NCBI GenBank assembly: GCA_029027265.1
Contig: CP093061.1
Coordinates: forward strand, 496,001 to 560,000
Source of the DNA: Sulfurospirillum_A sp029027265
GTDB taxonomy: Bacteria; Campylobacterota; Campylobacteria; Campylobacterales; Sulfurospirillaceae
Length of the DNA: 64,000 bases
Direction of reading: 5' to 3'
Below the pieces are notes generated by a model, which was not told the origin of the DNA, did no database searches, and was given only the letters and a program-made list of their open reading frames with translations. The position numbers and the translations under genes are program-made. Shown in pieces: positions 1 through 8,607 of the stretch; position 1 is the first letter of the stretch; the number at the start of each line of letters is the position of its first letter.

Positions 1-576
1 GGTGAAGTTATAAGTGAGCATAAAAAAATTGATATTTTAATAAATCATGTTGGTGTAACTAATTCTGAAAGCCTTAAGACTACAAGTGTTCAATTATGGG
101 AAGAAGATATTAATATTAATATTAATGGAACTTTCTATATTACAAATGCCTGTTTAGAACATATGAAAAAAGCACAACAAGGAACAATAATAACTATTGG
201 TTCTGTAAATTCAGACAGATGTGTTGGAAATCCTGCTTATAGTGCTTCAAAAGCAGCACTAGTACAATACATGAATGCAATTGCCACTGAGTATGGACAA
301 TATAATATTAGAGCAAATACAGTAAGTCCAGGAAGTGTAAGAACAAGAGCTTGGGATTTTAGAATTAAAAATAATCCTGAGATATTTGATAAATTATTAA
401 AATGGTATCCTTTAAAACGCATTGCAACACCTGCTTGTGTTTCAAAAGCAACACTATTTTTAGCAAGTGATGATGCTTTTTGTATTTCAGGTGTTAATTT
501 AAGAGTAGATGCAGGGCTTAGTGCTGGTATTGCACCTTTTGCTAAAGATATTACATCTGAAAGTTTTGGAGTTTAA
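1..576 (+). CDS. Short-chain dehydrogenase/reductase, 5'-truncated by window edge
   Basis: The frame is open from base 1, so the N-terminal NAD(P)-binding glycine motif lies outside the window. About 191 residues remain. They include NHVG (the NNAG position), the catalytic serine in ITIGSV and the active-site YSASK (Tyr-x3-Lys), followed by the usual PGSVRT cofactor loop and a C-terminal ISGVNLRVDAG segment typical of classical SDRs. The family oxidises or reduces alcohols and ketones with NAD(P)H; the substrate cannot be read from sequence. The stop lies 1 base before the start of the ABC ATPase gene, so both belong to one accessory operon. A sugar or polyol dehydrogenase is plausible from this context. 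Confidence 0.88.
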   Translation, partial: GEVISEHKKIDILINHVGVTNSESLKTTSVQLWEEDINININGTFYITNACLEHMKKAQQGTIITIGSVNSDRCVGNPAYSASKAALVQYMNAIATEYGQYNIRANTVSPGSVRTRAWDFRIKNNPEIFDKLLKWYPLKRIATPACVSKATLFLASDDAFCISGVNLRVDAGLSAGIAPFAKDITSESFGV

Positions 577-577
577 T

Positions 578-1651
578 ATGGGAACAATGTTATTAAAAGA
601 GATTAAAAAAGATTATGATGGTATAGCAGTCCTCCATGGAATTAATGTTGATATAAAAGATGGTGAATTTATTGTTTTAATTGGAGAATCAGGATGTGGT
701 AAATCAACACTTCTTAGAATGATTTGTGGTTTAGAAGAAATTTCTTCTGGTGAGCTAATAATAGATGGACAACTTGCTAATGATATTAGTCCTCAAAAAA
801 GAGATATGTCAATGGTATTTCAATCTTATGCTTTGTATCCTCATATGAGTGTATATGAAAATATTGCGTATGGTTTAAAAATTTTAAAAATACCAAGAGA
901 TGAGATTAAAAAGAAAGTAGAAGACGTAGCAAAACTATTAAATATTCATGATTATTTAAATAGATTACCTAAAAATCTCTCAGGAGGACAGCGACAAAGA
1001 GTTTCAATGGGAAGAGCAATTGTACGAAAACCTAAGTTCTTTTTGTTTGATGAACCATTGTCAAATCTTGATGCTAAACTTAGAGTTGTGATGAGAAATG
1101 AAATTAAATCTCTACAAAAAAAATTAAAAATAACAACTATTTATGTAACACATGATCAAGTTGAAGCTATGACAATGGCGGATAAAGTTGTATTAATGGA
1201 CAAGGGTTACGCTATTCAAATAGGATCTCCTGAGGACTTATATGATAGACCTAATTCTGTGTTTACAGCAACATTTTTAGGTAGTCCAAATATTACTTTA
1301 ATCTATGGAAAGATAAAAATTATTGATACTAAAAAAGTTTTACTTAGTGAAGATAAGATTATATTTCCAATTAAACAACTAGAATCTTTAAAGGAAGATG
1401 AGGAAGTTATTTTAGGCATAAGACCTAGAGATTTTTATTCATCTGAGAATACAAATGATTTTGAAGTAATAATTAATATACATGAATATACAGGTGCTGA
1501 AAATGTAATTTATGGACAAATTGGAGAAAATAAAGTTAATATTGCATTTTCTAGAAAAGAAAAATTTAACAAAGAGCAAGCTTTATATGTTGCATATGAA
1601 GTTGATAAAACACACATCTTTCACGCGAAAACAAAAAAAATAATTAATTAA
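578..1651 (+). CDS. CUT1-type ABC transporter ATP-binding protein (UgpC/MalK/MsmK family)
   Basis: A 357-residue ATPase. It has Walker A GESGCGKST, Q-loop FQSYALYPHMSV, signature LSGGQRQRV, Walker B FFLFDEPLSNLDAKLR and the switch histidine in THD. A roughly 120-residue regulatory OB-fold/TOBE extension after residue 235 is the hallmark of CUT1 sugar and polyol importers, not of amino-acid or iron systems. An ATG at 578, just after the SDR stop, gives the normal family N-terminus (MGTMLLKEIKKDYDG); a longer frame upstream is not needed. No permease or binding-protein gene follows, so these presumably lie upstream, outside the window. The substrate is unknown. Confidence 0.9.
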   Translation: MGTMLLKEIKKDYDGIAVLHGINVDIKDGEFIVLIGESGCGKSTLLRMICGLEEISSGELIIDGQLANDISPQKRDMSMVFQSYALYPHMSVYENIAYGLKILKIPRDEIKKKVEDVAKLLNIHDYLNRLPKNLSGGQRQRVSMGRAIVRKPKFFLFDEPLSNLDAKLRVVMRNEIKSLQKKLKITTIYVTHDQVEAMTMADKVVLMDKGYAIQIGSPEDLYDRPNSVFTATFLGSPNITLIYGKIKIIDTKKVLLSEDKIIFPIKQLESLKEDEEVILGIRPRDFYSSENTNDFEVIINIHEYTGAENVIYGQIGENKVNIAFSRKEKFNKEQALYVAYEVDKTHIFHAKTKKIIN

Positions 1652-1660
1652 AGGAATAAT

Positions 1661-2554
1661 ATGACTTATGATATAAATCCATTTTCAAAAGATGATAAAG
1701 ACAGATATAGTATTTGGGAAAAAGTAGTAAAAGTAGATATTGATGCATTTTTAGCACAAGATTGGTCAATGTGTGAAAAGGATTTTTTTGAAGAGAACTT
1801 TATTGGAATTGATGCTAGAAAAAGTGCAAATCCTGATTCTTGGTCTCTTACTTATGACTCACTTGAAACATATAAAGAAGATTGGTTAAAACAAGCAGCA
1901 GATTTTGCTAGCAGCGAATATAAAGAAGATAAAAGAAAAACATTATTTAATGCAACAACTCTTAGAGACATCGAAATTAAAGGTAATTCTGCTATTTTAC
2001 ATAAAAAATTCGATGGTTTTATTACAAAACTCGATGGAACTGTAGAGTTAATTTTATGGCAAACACTTTATAAAATGAAAAAAATTAATAATGATTGGAA
2101 GATTATTGGATTTGTTGGATATCTGCCAAATCCTATGGGTGCTAATACTATTACAATTGCAGATAAAAAACCTAGTTTTAGCGTACCTGAAGGAGCATCT
2201 CAACATAAAACAGCAGGTCCTTATTCCCCTGTTTTAGAAGTTAACCCTTCAAAAATTGTAATAATTTCAGGACAAGCGGCAATTGATGTTGAAGGAAATG
2301 TAGTAGGTGATACTATAGAAGAACAAACAGAATATACAATTAACGCTTGTAAAAAACAGTTAAATACAGCAGGTATTGGATTAGAAGATGTATTTAAAGT
2401 AAATGTTTGGCTAACAGATTTAGATGAATGGCCTAGATTTAACAAAGTATATGCAAGTATGATGAGTGAGCCATTTCCTGTAAGGGCAGCTGTTCAAGCA
2501 GGGTTATTATATACCTTTAAAGTAGAAATTGAAATGTGGGCGGTAAAAAAATGA
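1661..2554 (+). CDS. SnoaL/NTF2-like domain fused to a RidA (YjgF/UK114) domain
   Basis: A 297-residue protein with two parts. Residues about 15-160 look like a SnoaL/NTF2-like fold (WEKVVKVDIDAFLAQDWS at the start, WKIIGFVGYLPNP at the end). Residues about 180-297 are a RidA-type domain: AGPYSPVLEVN, ISGQAAID, a conserved FPVRAAVQ (the substrate-carboxylate arginine of RidA) and terminal VEIEMWAV. RidA proteins hydrolyse reactive enamine/imine intermediates; many paralogues serve dedicated catabolic routes. Standalone RidA is about 130 residues, so the fusion is unusual. It lies 9 bases after the ABC gene and overlaps the creatininase gene by 4 bases (ATGA). The N-terminal assignment is by fold impression only. 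Confidence 0.75.
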   Translation: MTYDINPFSKDDKDRYSIWEKVVKVDIDAFLAQDWSMCEKDFFEENFIGIDARKSANPDSWSLTYDSLETYKEDWLKQAADFASSEYKEDKRKTLFNATTLRDIEIKGNSAILHKKFDGFITKLDGTVELILWQTLYKMKKINNDWKIIGFVGYLPNPMGANTITIADKKPSFSVPEGASQHKTAGPYSPVLEVNPSKIVIISGQAAIDVEGNVVGDTIEEQTEYTINACKKQLNTAGIGLEDVFKVNVWLTDLDEWPRFNKVYASMMSEPFPVRAAVQAGLLYTFKVEIEMWAVKK

Positions 2555-3318
2555 TTTGGAAAAACTTAACTTCAAAAGAAATTGGAGCATTAGATAAAAC
2601 TATTCCTGTTATTCTTCCAATTGGTGCAATTGAACAACATGGACCACATTTAAATGTAGAAACAGATATTCTAATTGCAGAATATTTTTGTTTAGAATTA
2701 AACAAAAAAATTGAACAAGAGGTATTGATTTTGCCTCCTTTAGCTATTTGTGCATCTGAGCATCATATGGAATTTCCAGGAAGTTTAAGTGTATCTCATG
2801 AAACACTAATAGCTTATGTAAAAGATGTTTTAAACTCAGTATCTAGAAATGGTTTTAAAAATATTATTATTTTTAATGGTCATGGAGGAAATCAAGCTTG
2901 GGGTTCTGTGGTAGTTGAGAGTTTTGGAGTTAAAAATCCTGATTGTAATTTAGCAATTACGACCTGGTGGAAAATTGCTTCCAAAGAACTCTTTGATATT
3001 ACAGAAACAGGTTTATTTGGCGTAGGTCATGCTTGTGAATTTGAAACATCTTTATTACTCTATATTGAAGGTAATAATGTAAGAGAAAAAGAAATTGTAA
3101 ATGGTCCTGTTACTAGAACTTTTGAGTGGGCAGCAGCAGATTTACTTAGAGGGTCACGTGCATTGTTATATAGATCCATGAAAGAATATACTTTAAATGG
3201 TATTTATGGTGATCCAAGGAAGGCTTCAAAAGAAAAAGGCAAACATATAGTTGAGGCTGTAATGAAACATTTTGTGCCCATGATTAAAGACATGAAAATG
3301 CCTTTAAAAAATTACTAA
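2551..3318 (+). CDS. Creatininase-family amidohydrolase
   Basis: About 255 residues with the creatininase family metal motifs: PIGAIEQHGPHL, then an Asp about 10 residues on (ETDILIAE), the NGHGGNQ loop and a downstream HACEFETSLLL. Members hydrolyse cyclic amides (creatinine) or related C-N bonds; others act in cofactor maturation (MftE) or formamidopyrimidine hydrolysis, so the substrate is open. The ATG at 2551 overlaps the preceding stop as ATGA and follows a GGGCGG ribosome site, which decides it over an in-frame GTG 15 bases upstream. Last intact gene of the accessory operon. Confidence 0.85.
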   Translation: MIWKNLTSKEIGALDKTIPVILPIGAIEQHGPHLNVETDILIAEYFCLELNKKIEQEVLILPPLAICASEHHMEFPGSLSVSHETLIAYVKDVLNSVSRNGFKNIIIFNGHGGNQAWGSVVVESFGVKNPDCNLAITTWWKIASKELFDITETGLFGVGHACEFETSLLLYIEGNNVREKEIVNGPVTRTFEWAAADLLRGSRALLYRSMKEYTLNGIYGDPRKASKEKGKHIVEAVMKHFVPMIKDMKMPLKNY

Positions 3319-3336
3319 GATAGAATATATTTATAA

Positions 3337-3396
3337 GAAAATGATAAAGAATTATTTACAGTGGTAATTGGTGATGTAATGGATTCTATGAATTAG
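3337..3396 (+). pseudogene. Possible RraA-like gene fragment
   Basis: Between two in-frame stops this stretch reads ENDKELFTVVIGDVMDSMN. It resembles the N-terminus of RraA-like/HMG-aldolase proteins, which begin with an LFTAVIGDVMD-type motif. No start codon and no continuation are visible on either side. It lies just behind the creatininase gene and may be what is left of the operon's last gene. The remaining spacer up to 3533 shows no gene. Short match, so tentative. Confidence 0.35.
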
Positions 3397-3533
3397 TGTA
3401 GCCATATCACTCTGTGGTAGTGTGAAATTAACCACTTTCATATCAGGTATAATAGGATATACTGCTAAAGGCAAAAGAAAAATAAATCATCTGTTTATAA
3501 ATTTTTATTCTAAGCCATAATAAGAGAGAAAAA

Positions 3534-4109
3534 ATGTCGTTAGAAATAAAAAGAATCCCTTTTGGACAAATAAACACCGAAAAAAATAATGCAGTTTTTT
3601 TAGCTATCTATGTCAAAGACATAGCTCCTTGGAAGTATTTTAAAGACGATATAAAACATACTAGATGTCCCGCAGTCATTATGATAGACAGATGGGATGG
3701 GCGTATGGGATTTCCTGGTGGTGGCATGAAAGATGAAGAGACTCTTTTAGAAGCACTTAAACGAGAGATCTACGAAGAAATAGGCATACGAGTTAGACCA
3801 GATAAAGTTCACCTCATATCTTCTCATGAGTGGAAGATTGTTACTCATTTTTATGGACTAGAAGTTAATGAACTTGAATTTTTACATATTTATTATCACA
3901 TACTTAACAATTTTTCACGCTCAATTTTACTTCATGCCTATGAAGAAGGTGATGAGTCGCGTTTTATGAGTGAGACTACTGGGATTAAGATAGTCCCTAT
4001 TATAGAGCATAACAAAAAAGGTATCAATAAGTTTTTAGAAAACTCTTTTGCTGGAGCTACAAAACAAGATTTAGAAATATTACTCAAAGAGACGCTAAAT
4101 TATAATTGA
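3534..4109 (+). CDS. Nudix hydrolase
   Basis: A 191-residue protein with a complete Nudix box: GGMKDEETLLEALKREIYEE followed by IGI fits GX5EX7REUXEEXGU. It is preceded by GFPGG, a context seen in NUDT16-like nucleotide diphosphate hydrolases. It hydrolyses a nucleoside diphosphate linked to another group, using Mg bound by the REXXEE glutamates; the actual substrate is unknown. ATG 3534 has a GAGAG ribosome site. It stands alone: the accessory operon ends upstream, and the Fur box of the iron transporter begins at its stop codon. Confidence 0.88.
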   Translation: MSLEIKRIPFGQINTEKNNAVFLAIYVKDIAPWKYFKDDIKHTRCPAVIMIDRWDGRMGFPGGGMKDEETLLEALKREIYEEIGIRVRPDKVHLISSHEWKIVTHFYGLEVNELEFLHIYYHILNNFSRSILLHAYEEGDESRFMSETTGIKIVPIIEHNKKGINKFLENSFAGATKQDLEILLKETLNYN

Positions 4110-4126
4110 TAATGAAAATCAATTAT
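4108..4126 (+). promoter_or_regulatory. Probable Fur box and promoter of the iron ABC operon
   Basis: GATAATGAAAATCAATTAT closely follows the Fur consensus GATAATGATAATCATTATC. A second, weaker Fur-like segment at about 4149-4167 overlaps a TATAAT hexamer at 4152-4157, suitably placed before the gene at 4184. Iron-repressed transcription of the downstream importer is the natural inference. Confidence 0.7.
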
Positions 4127-4183
4127 AATATCCTTTTAAGTTTATTTTGATTATAATTCTCAAAATAATTTAAAAGGAATATA

Positions 4184-5191
4184 ATGTTAAAAAAATTACT
4201 TGTAGGTACGCTTTTAGTATCTAGTATAGCATATGCAACTTCAGAGGTTAATGTCTACTCGCACAGACATTATGACGCAGATAAACAACTCTTTAATATG
4301 TTTGAAAAGAAGACAGGCATAAAAGTCAATGTAGTAAATGCAAAAGCAAATGAGTTGATGAAAAGACTTGAAAAAGAGGGCAAAAATTCTCCAGCAGATG
4401 TTTTTATAACAGCTGATGTTGGAAGATTGTATTTAGCTCAACAAAAAGGGCTTTTACAGAAAATTGATTCAAAATTTTTAAATGAGACAATTCCAAAGAA
4501 CTTAAGAGAAAAAGATGGTCATTGGTTTGGTCTTACAAAAAGAGCAAGAGTCATAGTTTATAACAAAGATAAGGTAAACCCAAGTGAGTTATCTACTTAT
4601 GAAGATTTAACAACCTCTAAGTGGCATAAAAGAGTTCTTATAAGAAAATCATCAAACATATATAATCAGTCACTTTTAGCTTCAATGATAGCTTCTGAAG
4701 GTGAAAAAGAAGCAAAAGCTTGGGCTAAGGGTATTGTAAATAATATGGCACGAACTCCTGCCGGAAGCGATAGAGATCAGATGAAAGCAGTTGTTGCTGG
4801 AGTAGGTGATGTTGCTATTGTCAATACCTATTATGTTGGAAAACTTTTGAACTCAAAAAAGACAAATGAAGTTATGGTTGGTAAGAAGATGGGAGTCTTT
4901 TTCCCAAATCAAAACGGCAGAGGAACACATATTAATATTTCAGGTGCAGGTGTAACAATGAGCAGTAAAAATAGAGACAATGCTATAAAGTTACTAGAGT
5001 TTTTAGTAAGTCCTGAAGCTCAAAGTATATTTGCTAATGCAAATTACGAGTATCCTGTAAATCCAAATGTAAAACCTTCAAAACTTTTACAATCTTGGGG
5101 AAGTTTCAAAGAAGATACAACACCACTTTATAAATTTGGTGTTTATAATGCAGATGCCGTGAAAATATTTAATGAAGTTAACTGGAAGTAA
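4184..5191 (+). CDS. Fe(III) ABC transporter periplasmic binding protein (FbpA/FutA type)
   Basis: A 335-residue secreted protein. The signal peptide is MLKKLLVGTLLVSSIAYA, followed by the family start VNVYSHRHYDADKQLF. The twin-tyrosine NTYYVGKLL is where FbpA-type proteins bind ferric iron; the region around SDRDQMKAVVAGVGDVAIVN is also conserved. It delivers iron to the permease encoded next, whose frame overlaps by 20 bases. ATG 4184 has an AAAGGA ribosome site. The Fur box immediately upstream agrees with an iron role. Confidence 0.9.
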   Translation: MLKKLLVGTLLVSSIAYATSEVNVYSHRHYDADKQLFNMFEKKTGIKVNVVNAKANELMKRLEKEGKNSPADVFITADVGRLYLAQQKGLLQKIDSKFLNETIPKNLREKDGHWFGLTKRARVIVYNKDKVNPSELSTYEDLTTSKWHKRVLIRKSSNIYNQSLLASMIASEGEKEAKAWAKGIVNNMARTPAGSDRDQMKAVVAGVGDVAIVNTYYVGKLLNSKKTNEVMVGKKMGVFFPNQNGRGTHINISGAGVTMSSKNRDNAIKLLEFLVSPEAQSIFANANYEYPVNPNVKPSKLLQSWGSFKEDTTPLYKFGVYNADAVKIFNEVNWK

Positions 5192-6761
5192 TTTTTCATG
5201 GTTAAGTATGACTACAGGAGTAACTCTTGTAGTCATATTGCCTATTATTCTTATTGTTATATATGCACTAGGAGCACAGGGTGAAACTTTGCAGCACTTA
5301 AAAGATACAGTTCTTTTAGGTTATATTGCAAACACTGCAAAACTTCTTCTTTTTGTTTCTATACTCTCACTTATATTAGGTATAGGTTCTGCATTTTTAG
5401 TGACTTTTTATGAGTTTAGGTTTCAAAATATTTATGCTATTGGATTAATTTTACCTTTTGTTATACCCTCTTATATATTGGGTTTTATATACTCTGATAT
5501 ATTTGGATATTTTAGTTATTTTCATATTTTTTTGATGGATCTAGGTTTTAAAAGTTATTTTAATATCTTGAATTTTAACACAGTTAGTGTAGTTCTTGCT
5601 CTTGCCCTTTACCCATATATTTACCTTATAGTACGAGCTTCTTTTTTGAAAAATGCCAATACTCTTTTAAATCCAGCTTTGAGTTTGGGAATGTCAAGAG
5701 AAAAAGCACTTTTTAAAGTTGTTTTACCTCTTAGCCGTGTGGCTATTGTTGGTGGCTTATCTTTGGTTTTGATGGAGACTATTAGTGAGTATGGAGTTGT
5801 GAGTTATTATGGTGTAGATACTCTTAGTACAGCTATATTCTCGGCTTGGTTTGGTATGGACGATTCTGGTAGTGCTGCTTATATCTCTTCTATTGCTATG
5901 GTTTTTATACTTGTAATTTTGCTTGTAGAAAAGTTTTCACAGGGCAAGGCAAGATACACTTTAGAGTCAGCATCATCTCCACTGAAAAAAATTAAACTAA
6001 AAGGTATAAAAGCTTTTTTTGCATATATGTTTTTATCAATTCCGCTTTTTTTTGGTTTCATATTTCCACTAATCTGGATTGTAATTTATACTCTAAAGTA
6101 TGCAAAAGAGAGATTAGATATGGAGTTTTTTAGTGTTATTATAAACTCTTTTTTAGCTTCATCATTTGCTTCATTTGTCATTATTTTTTTATCAGTTATT
6201 TTAGCATATACTTATAGAATAGCACCTAGTTTTTATACAAAGTATATAACCAAGTTTGCAACACTTGGCTATAGTATGCCAGGAGCCGTGATAGCAATTG
6301 GAATTATTATTTTATTTGGTGATTTTGATAATTATCTCATAGATAATTTTGGCCTTGAAGGTTTACTTTTGAGTGGGACTCTGTTTGCCCTTGTTTTTGG
6401 ATACATAGTTAGATTTTTAGCAGTTGGATTGAACTCTGTTTTATCCTCTTTTGAAAAAGTAGGGCTAAATATAAATAGAGCTTCAAGAAACTTAGGAAAA
6501 ACGCCTTTACAGACTCTTTTTCAAGTTGAGCTCCCTTTATTGAAAAACTCACTGTTAGTTGCATACCTTTTAGTCTTTATTGATACCATAAAAGAGTTAC
6601 CATTAACACTAATACTAAGACCATTTAACTACGAAACACTAGCAACAAAAACATATGAATTAGCGGTTAACGAAATGGTGCAAGAATCAGCACTTTATGC
6701 TTTGTGTATTATTCTTATTTGTCTAATTCCAATTACTTTTAGTTTAAAGGCGTATAAATGA
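5172..6761 (+). CDS. Fe(III) ABC transporter permease (FbpB type)
   Basis: A 529-residue inner-membrane protein with about 12 hydrophobic segments and two binding-protein-dependent permease halves. Each carries an EAA-type loop (around LNPALSLGMSREKALFKVVL and INRASRNLGKTPLQTLFQVE) that docks on the ATPase. The fused double-permease design is standard for the FbpB/SfuB family. The start is uncertain: ATG 5172 overlaps the previous gene by 20 bases with a poor ribosome site, and ATG 5208 is an alternative that keeps the first membrane helix. It overlaps the ATPase gene by 4 bases. Confidence 0.88.
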   Translation: MKLTGSNFSWLSMTTGVTLVVILPIILIVIYALGAQGETLQHLKDTVLLGYIANTAKLLLFVSILSLILGIGSAFLVTFYEFRFQNIYAIGLILPFVIPSYILGFIYSDIFGYFSYFHIFLMDLGFKSYFNILNFNTVSVVLALALYPYIYLIVRASFLKNANTLLNPALSLGMSREKALFKVVLPLSRVAIVGGLSLVLMETISEYGVVSYYGVDTLSTAIFSAWFGMDDSGSAAYISSIAMVFILVILLVEKFSQGKARYTLESASSPLKKIKLKGIKAFFAYMFLSIPLFFGFIFPLIWIVIYTLKYAKERLDMEFFSVIINSFLASSFASFVIIFLSVILAYTYRIAPSFYTKYITKFATLGYSMPGAVIAIGIIILFGDFDNYLIDNFGLEGLLLSGTLFALVFGYIVRFLAVGLNSVLSSFEKVGLNINRASRNLGKTPLQTLFQVELPLLKNSLLVAYLLVFIDTIKELPLTLILRPFNYETLATKTYELAVNEMVQESALYALCIILICLIPITFSLKAYK

Positions 6762-7723
6762 TACTAAGTTTAAAAAACATAACAAAAAACTTTGGTAAAA
6801 CCGAAGTGTTAAAAGATATAAATATAGATTTAAATGAAGGTGAGATTCTTACTATTTTGGGAGCAAGTGGAAGTGGTAAAAGTACTATTCTAAATCTTAT
6901 AGCAGGTTTTGAAAAACAGAACTCTGGAAGTGTTAGCATATATGGAAAAATTGTTAGTAGTGCCGATACATTTGTGGAACCTCATGAGAGAAATGTAGGA
7001 TTTGTTTTTCAAAACTATGCACTTTTTCCACACCTGAATGTTTTTAAAAATATAGCATTTGGCTTAGAAAAAAAAGATATTAATAGACAAATTATAATTA
7101 TAGAGAAGATGATGAAGCTTACTGGTTTAGAGGGCTTAGCAAAAAGATATCCACATGAACTCTCCGGCGGACAACAGCAAAGAGTGGCATTAGCGAGAAC
7201 ACTAGCAACCAATCCCAAGCTGATACTTTTCGATGAAGCTTTTTCAAATGTAGATGCAGTGTTAAAATCAAAGATAGAGAGTGAGTTGGTTAGCATCATT
7301 AAAGATAGTGGAGTAAGTGCAATTTTTGTTACACATGATAGTAAAGAAGCTCTTAGTATAAGTGATAAGGTAGCTTTCCTTGAAAATGGCAACGTATCGC
7401 AACTTTCATCTCCTCAAAAAATATATAACAAACCTCACTCAAAATCAATTGGAACATTTTTTGGAAAAGCTAATTTTATAGAAAAAAATGGAAAAACTTA
7501 CTGTATACGACCTGAAGAGTGCATGGTAAAAGATGATGGTGAGATAAGAGCAAGTATAGGTAACGTTTTATATCTTGGAGAGCGACAAGAAGTTGAACTC
7601 TTTTTTGATTATGAACAAAAAGAGTATAAGTTTAAAGTTTATGTTGATAAAAATTTTGATTTAACTAATAAAGATAGTCTATATTTTGATATAATTTGGA
7701 AAAATAGTATCTGTATGGAGTAA
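6758..7723 (+). CDS. Fe(III) ABC transporter ATP-binding protein (FbpC type)
   Basis: A 321-residue ATPase with Walker A GASGSGKST, Q-loop FQNYALFPHLNV, signature LSGGQQQRVAL and H-loop THD, and a C-terminal TOBE-like domain after about residue 240 (YCIRPEE). The Walker B/D-loop reads LILFDEAFSNVDA where most relatives have DEPLSNLDA; the catalytic glutamate is kept, so activity is expected. The start codon overlaps the permease stop (ATGA), showing translational coupling. It completes a three-gene iron importer. Confidence 0.88.
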   Translation: MILSLKNITKNFGKTEVLKDINIDLNEGEILTILGASGSGKSTILNLIAGFEKQNSGSVSIYGKIVSSADTFVEPHERNVGFVFQNYALFPHLNVFKNIAFGLEKKDINRQIIIIEKMMKLTGLEGLAKRYPHELSGGQQQRVALARTLATNPKLILFDEAFSNVDAVLKSKIESELVSIIKDSGVSAIFVTHDSKEALSISDKVAFLENGNVSQLSSPQKIYNKPHSKSIGTFFGKANFIEKNGKTYCIRPEECMVKDDGEIRASIGNVLYLGERQEVELFFDYEQKEYKFKVYVDKNFDLTNKDSLYFDIIWKNSICME

Positions 7724-7725
7724 TC

Positions 7726-7905
7726 ATGAAGTGTAATGTGGGTGGACGAGATAAACTTAATAGAATAATAATAGGCATAGCTTTGATGTCTTATGCCGTT
7801 TATGAAAATCAACCTATGGCTTATGCGGGGATACTGCCACTAGTAACAGGTATGGTAGGTTTTTGTCCATTATACCCATTGTTTAAATACAGTTCTCTCA
7901 AATAA
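7726..7905 (+). CDS. DUF2892 (YgaP-like) small inner-membrane protein
   Basis: A 59-residue protein beginning MKCNVGGRDKLNRIIIGIAL and ending in LPLVTGMVGFCPLYPLFKYS. The MKCNVGG start, the two short hydrophobic helices and the GFCPLY motif with conserved cysteines are the DUF2892 signature. Such proteins sit in the inner membrane and are often found near rhodanese or sulfur-handling genes; a function has not been shown for this type. It starts 2 bases after the iron ATPase stop, so it is probably co-transcribed. Its 3' end overlaps the convergent gene by 8 bases. Confidence 0.85.
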   Translation: MKCNVGGRDKLNRIIIGIALMSYAVYENQPMAYAGILPLVTGMVGFCPLYPLFKYSSLK

Positions 7906-8395
7906 GTTTTGTATCGCCATTAAAAGTATTTTGATAAGTAGTCTTTAAATAATCCTCAAAAAACTTTTTTCCATGACACTCTGCACCATTTTTACATATT
8001 TCAAAATAATCAGGATTTGGTAGGATTTCACTACTTTGTTTACCGTCTTTGCCCTCATAGACTATACAGTTTTCTAAAACAGCTCCATCACTATGCAGTG
8101 TGACACTTCCATCTTCTAGAGCAGTTCTGTTATAATCACGTTCACGATGGTCAAGATTTTGTATATACTTTTCATCCAAATCTTTTATCACAAGAGCATT
8201 AAACCAAGAGTTTTCATCTTTCTCTATATTCATAACAGCTTTTTTGTTGCCATCAACTTTTCTCCAAGAAGGTAGCTGGTTAAAAATTCTTTTAAAACCT
8301 TTAACCTTTACCAAATCAACCTTTGAAAGGGCAATATTCTGCTTTTTTAGTTCGTCTACATGTAAAAGACTTCCATATACTATTTGGTTGTACAT
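7898..8395 (-). CDS. Gamma-glutamylcyclotransferase-like protein
   Basis: About 165 residues. The N-terminal VYGSLLH corresponds to the substrate-loop YGSL motif, and LDHRERDYNR matches the LDxREGxYxR segment carrying the catalytic glutamate of GGCT/ChaC-fold enzymes. Relatives cleave gamma-glutamyl amides to 5-oxoproline. I place the start at the ATG at 8395, because AAGGA lies 6 bases upstream; an in-frame TTG 18 bases further upstream overlaps that ribosome site. One TACATGTA palindrome falls inside it, read as Leu-His-Val-Asp. Confidence 0.75.
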   Translation of the reverse strand: MYNQIVYGSLLHVDELKKQNIALSKVDLVKVKGFKRIFNQLPSWRKVDGNKKAVMNIEKDENSWFNALVIKDLDEKYIQNLDHRERDYNRTALEDGSVTLHSDGAVLENCIVYEGKDGKQSSEILPNPDYFEICKNGAECHGKKFFEDYLKTTYQNTFNGDTKLI

Positions 8396-8607
8396 TTTTT
8401 TCCTTGTCGACAATTTTAATTGAAAAAGGATTAATTTAAATTTAAATTTGTTAGTTAAATAAAATAAATTGATTATTTTTTTGTTTCTTGTAGATTAGTT
8501 TCATTATGTAACAGTTAGGAAGAAAATGTATTTTTTTTGAAACAATTTTGAAACCAATAAGGTTAAACTCGTTAAATTATAGAAACAATATTTCAAAAGG
8601 AGTTTAT

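Noticed and set aside
8548..8607. Longer N-terminus for the TAXI receptor
   Set aside because: It would place 20 extra residues before a clean signal peptide and ignores the AAAAGGAG site at the 8608 start.
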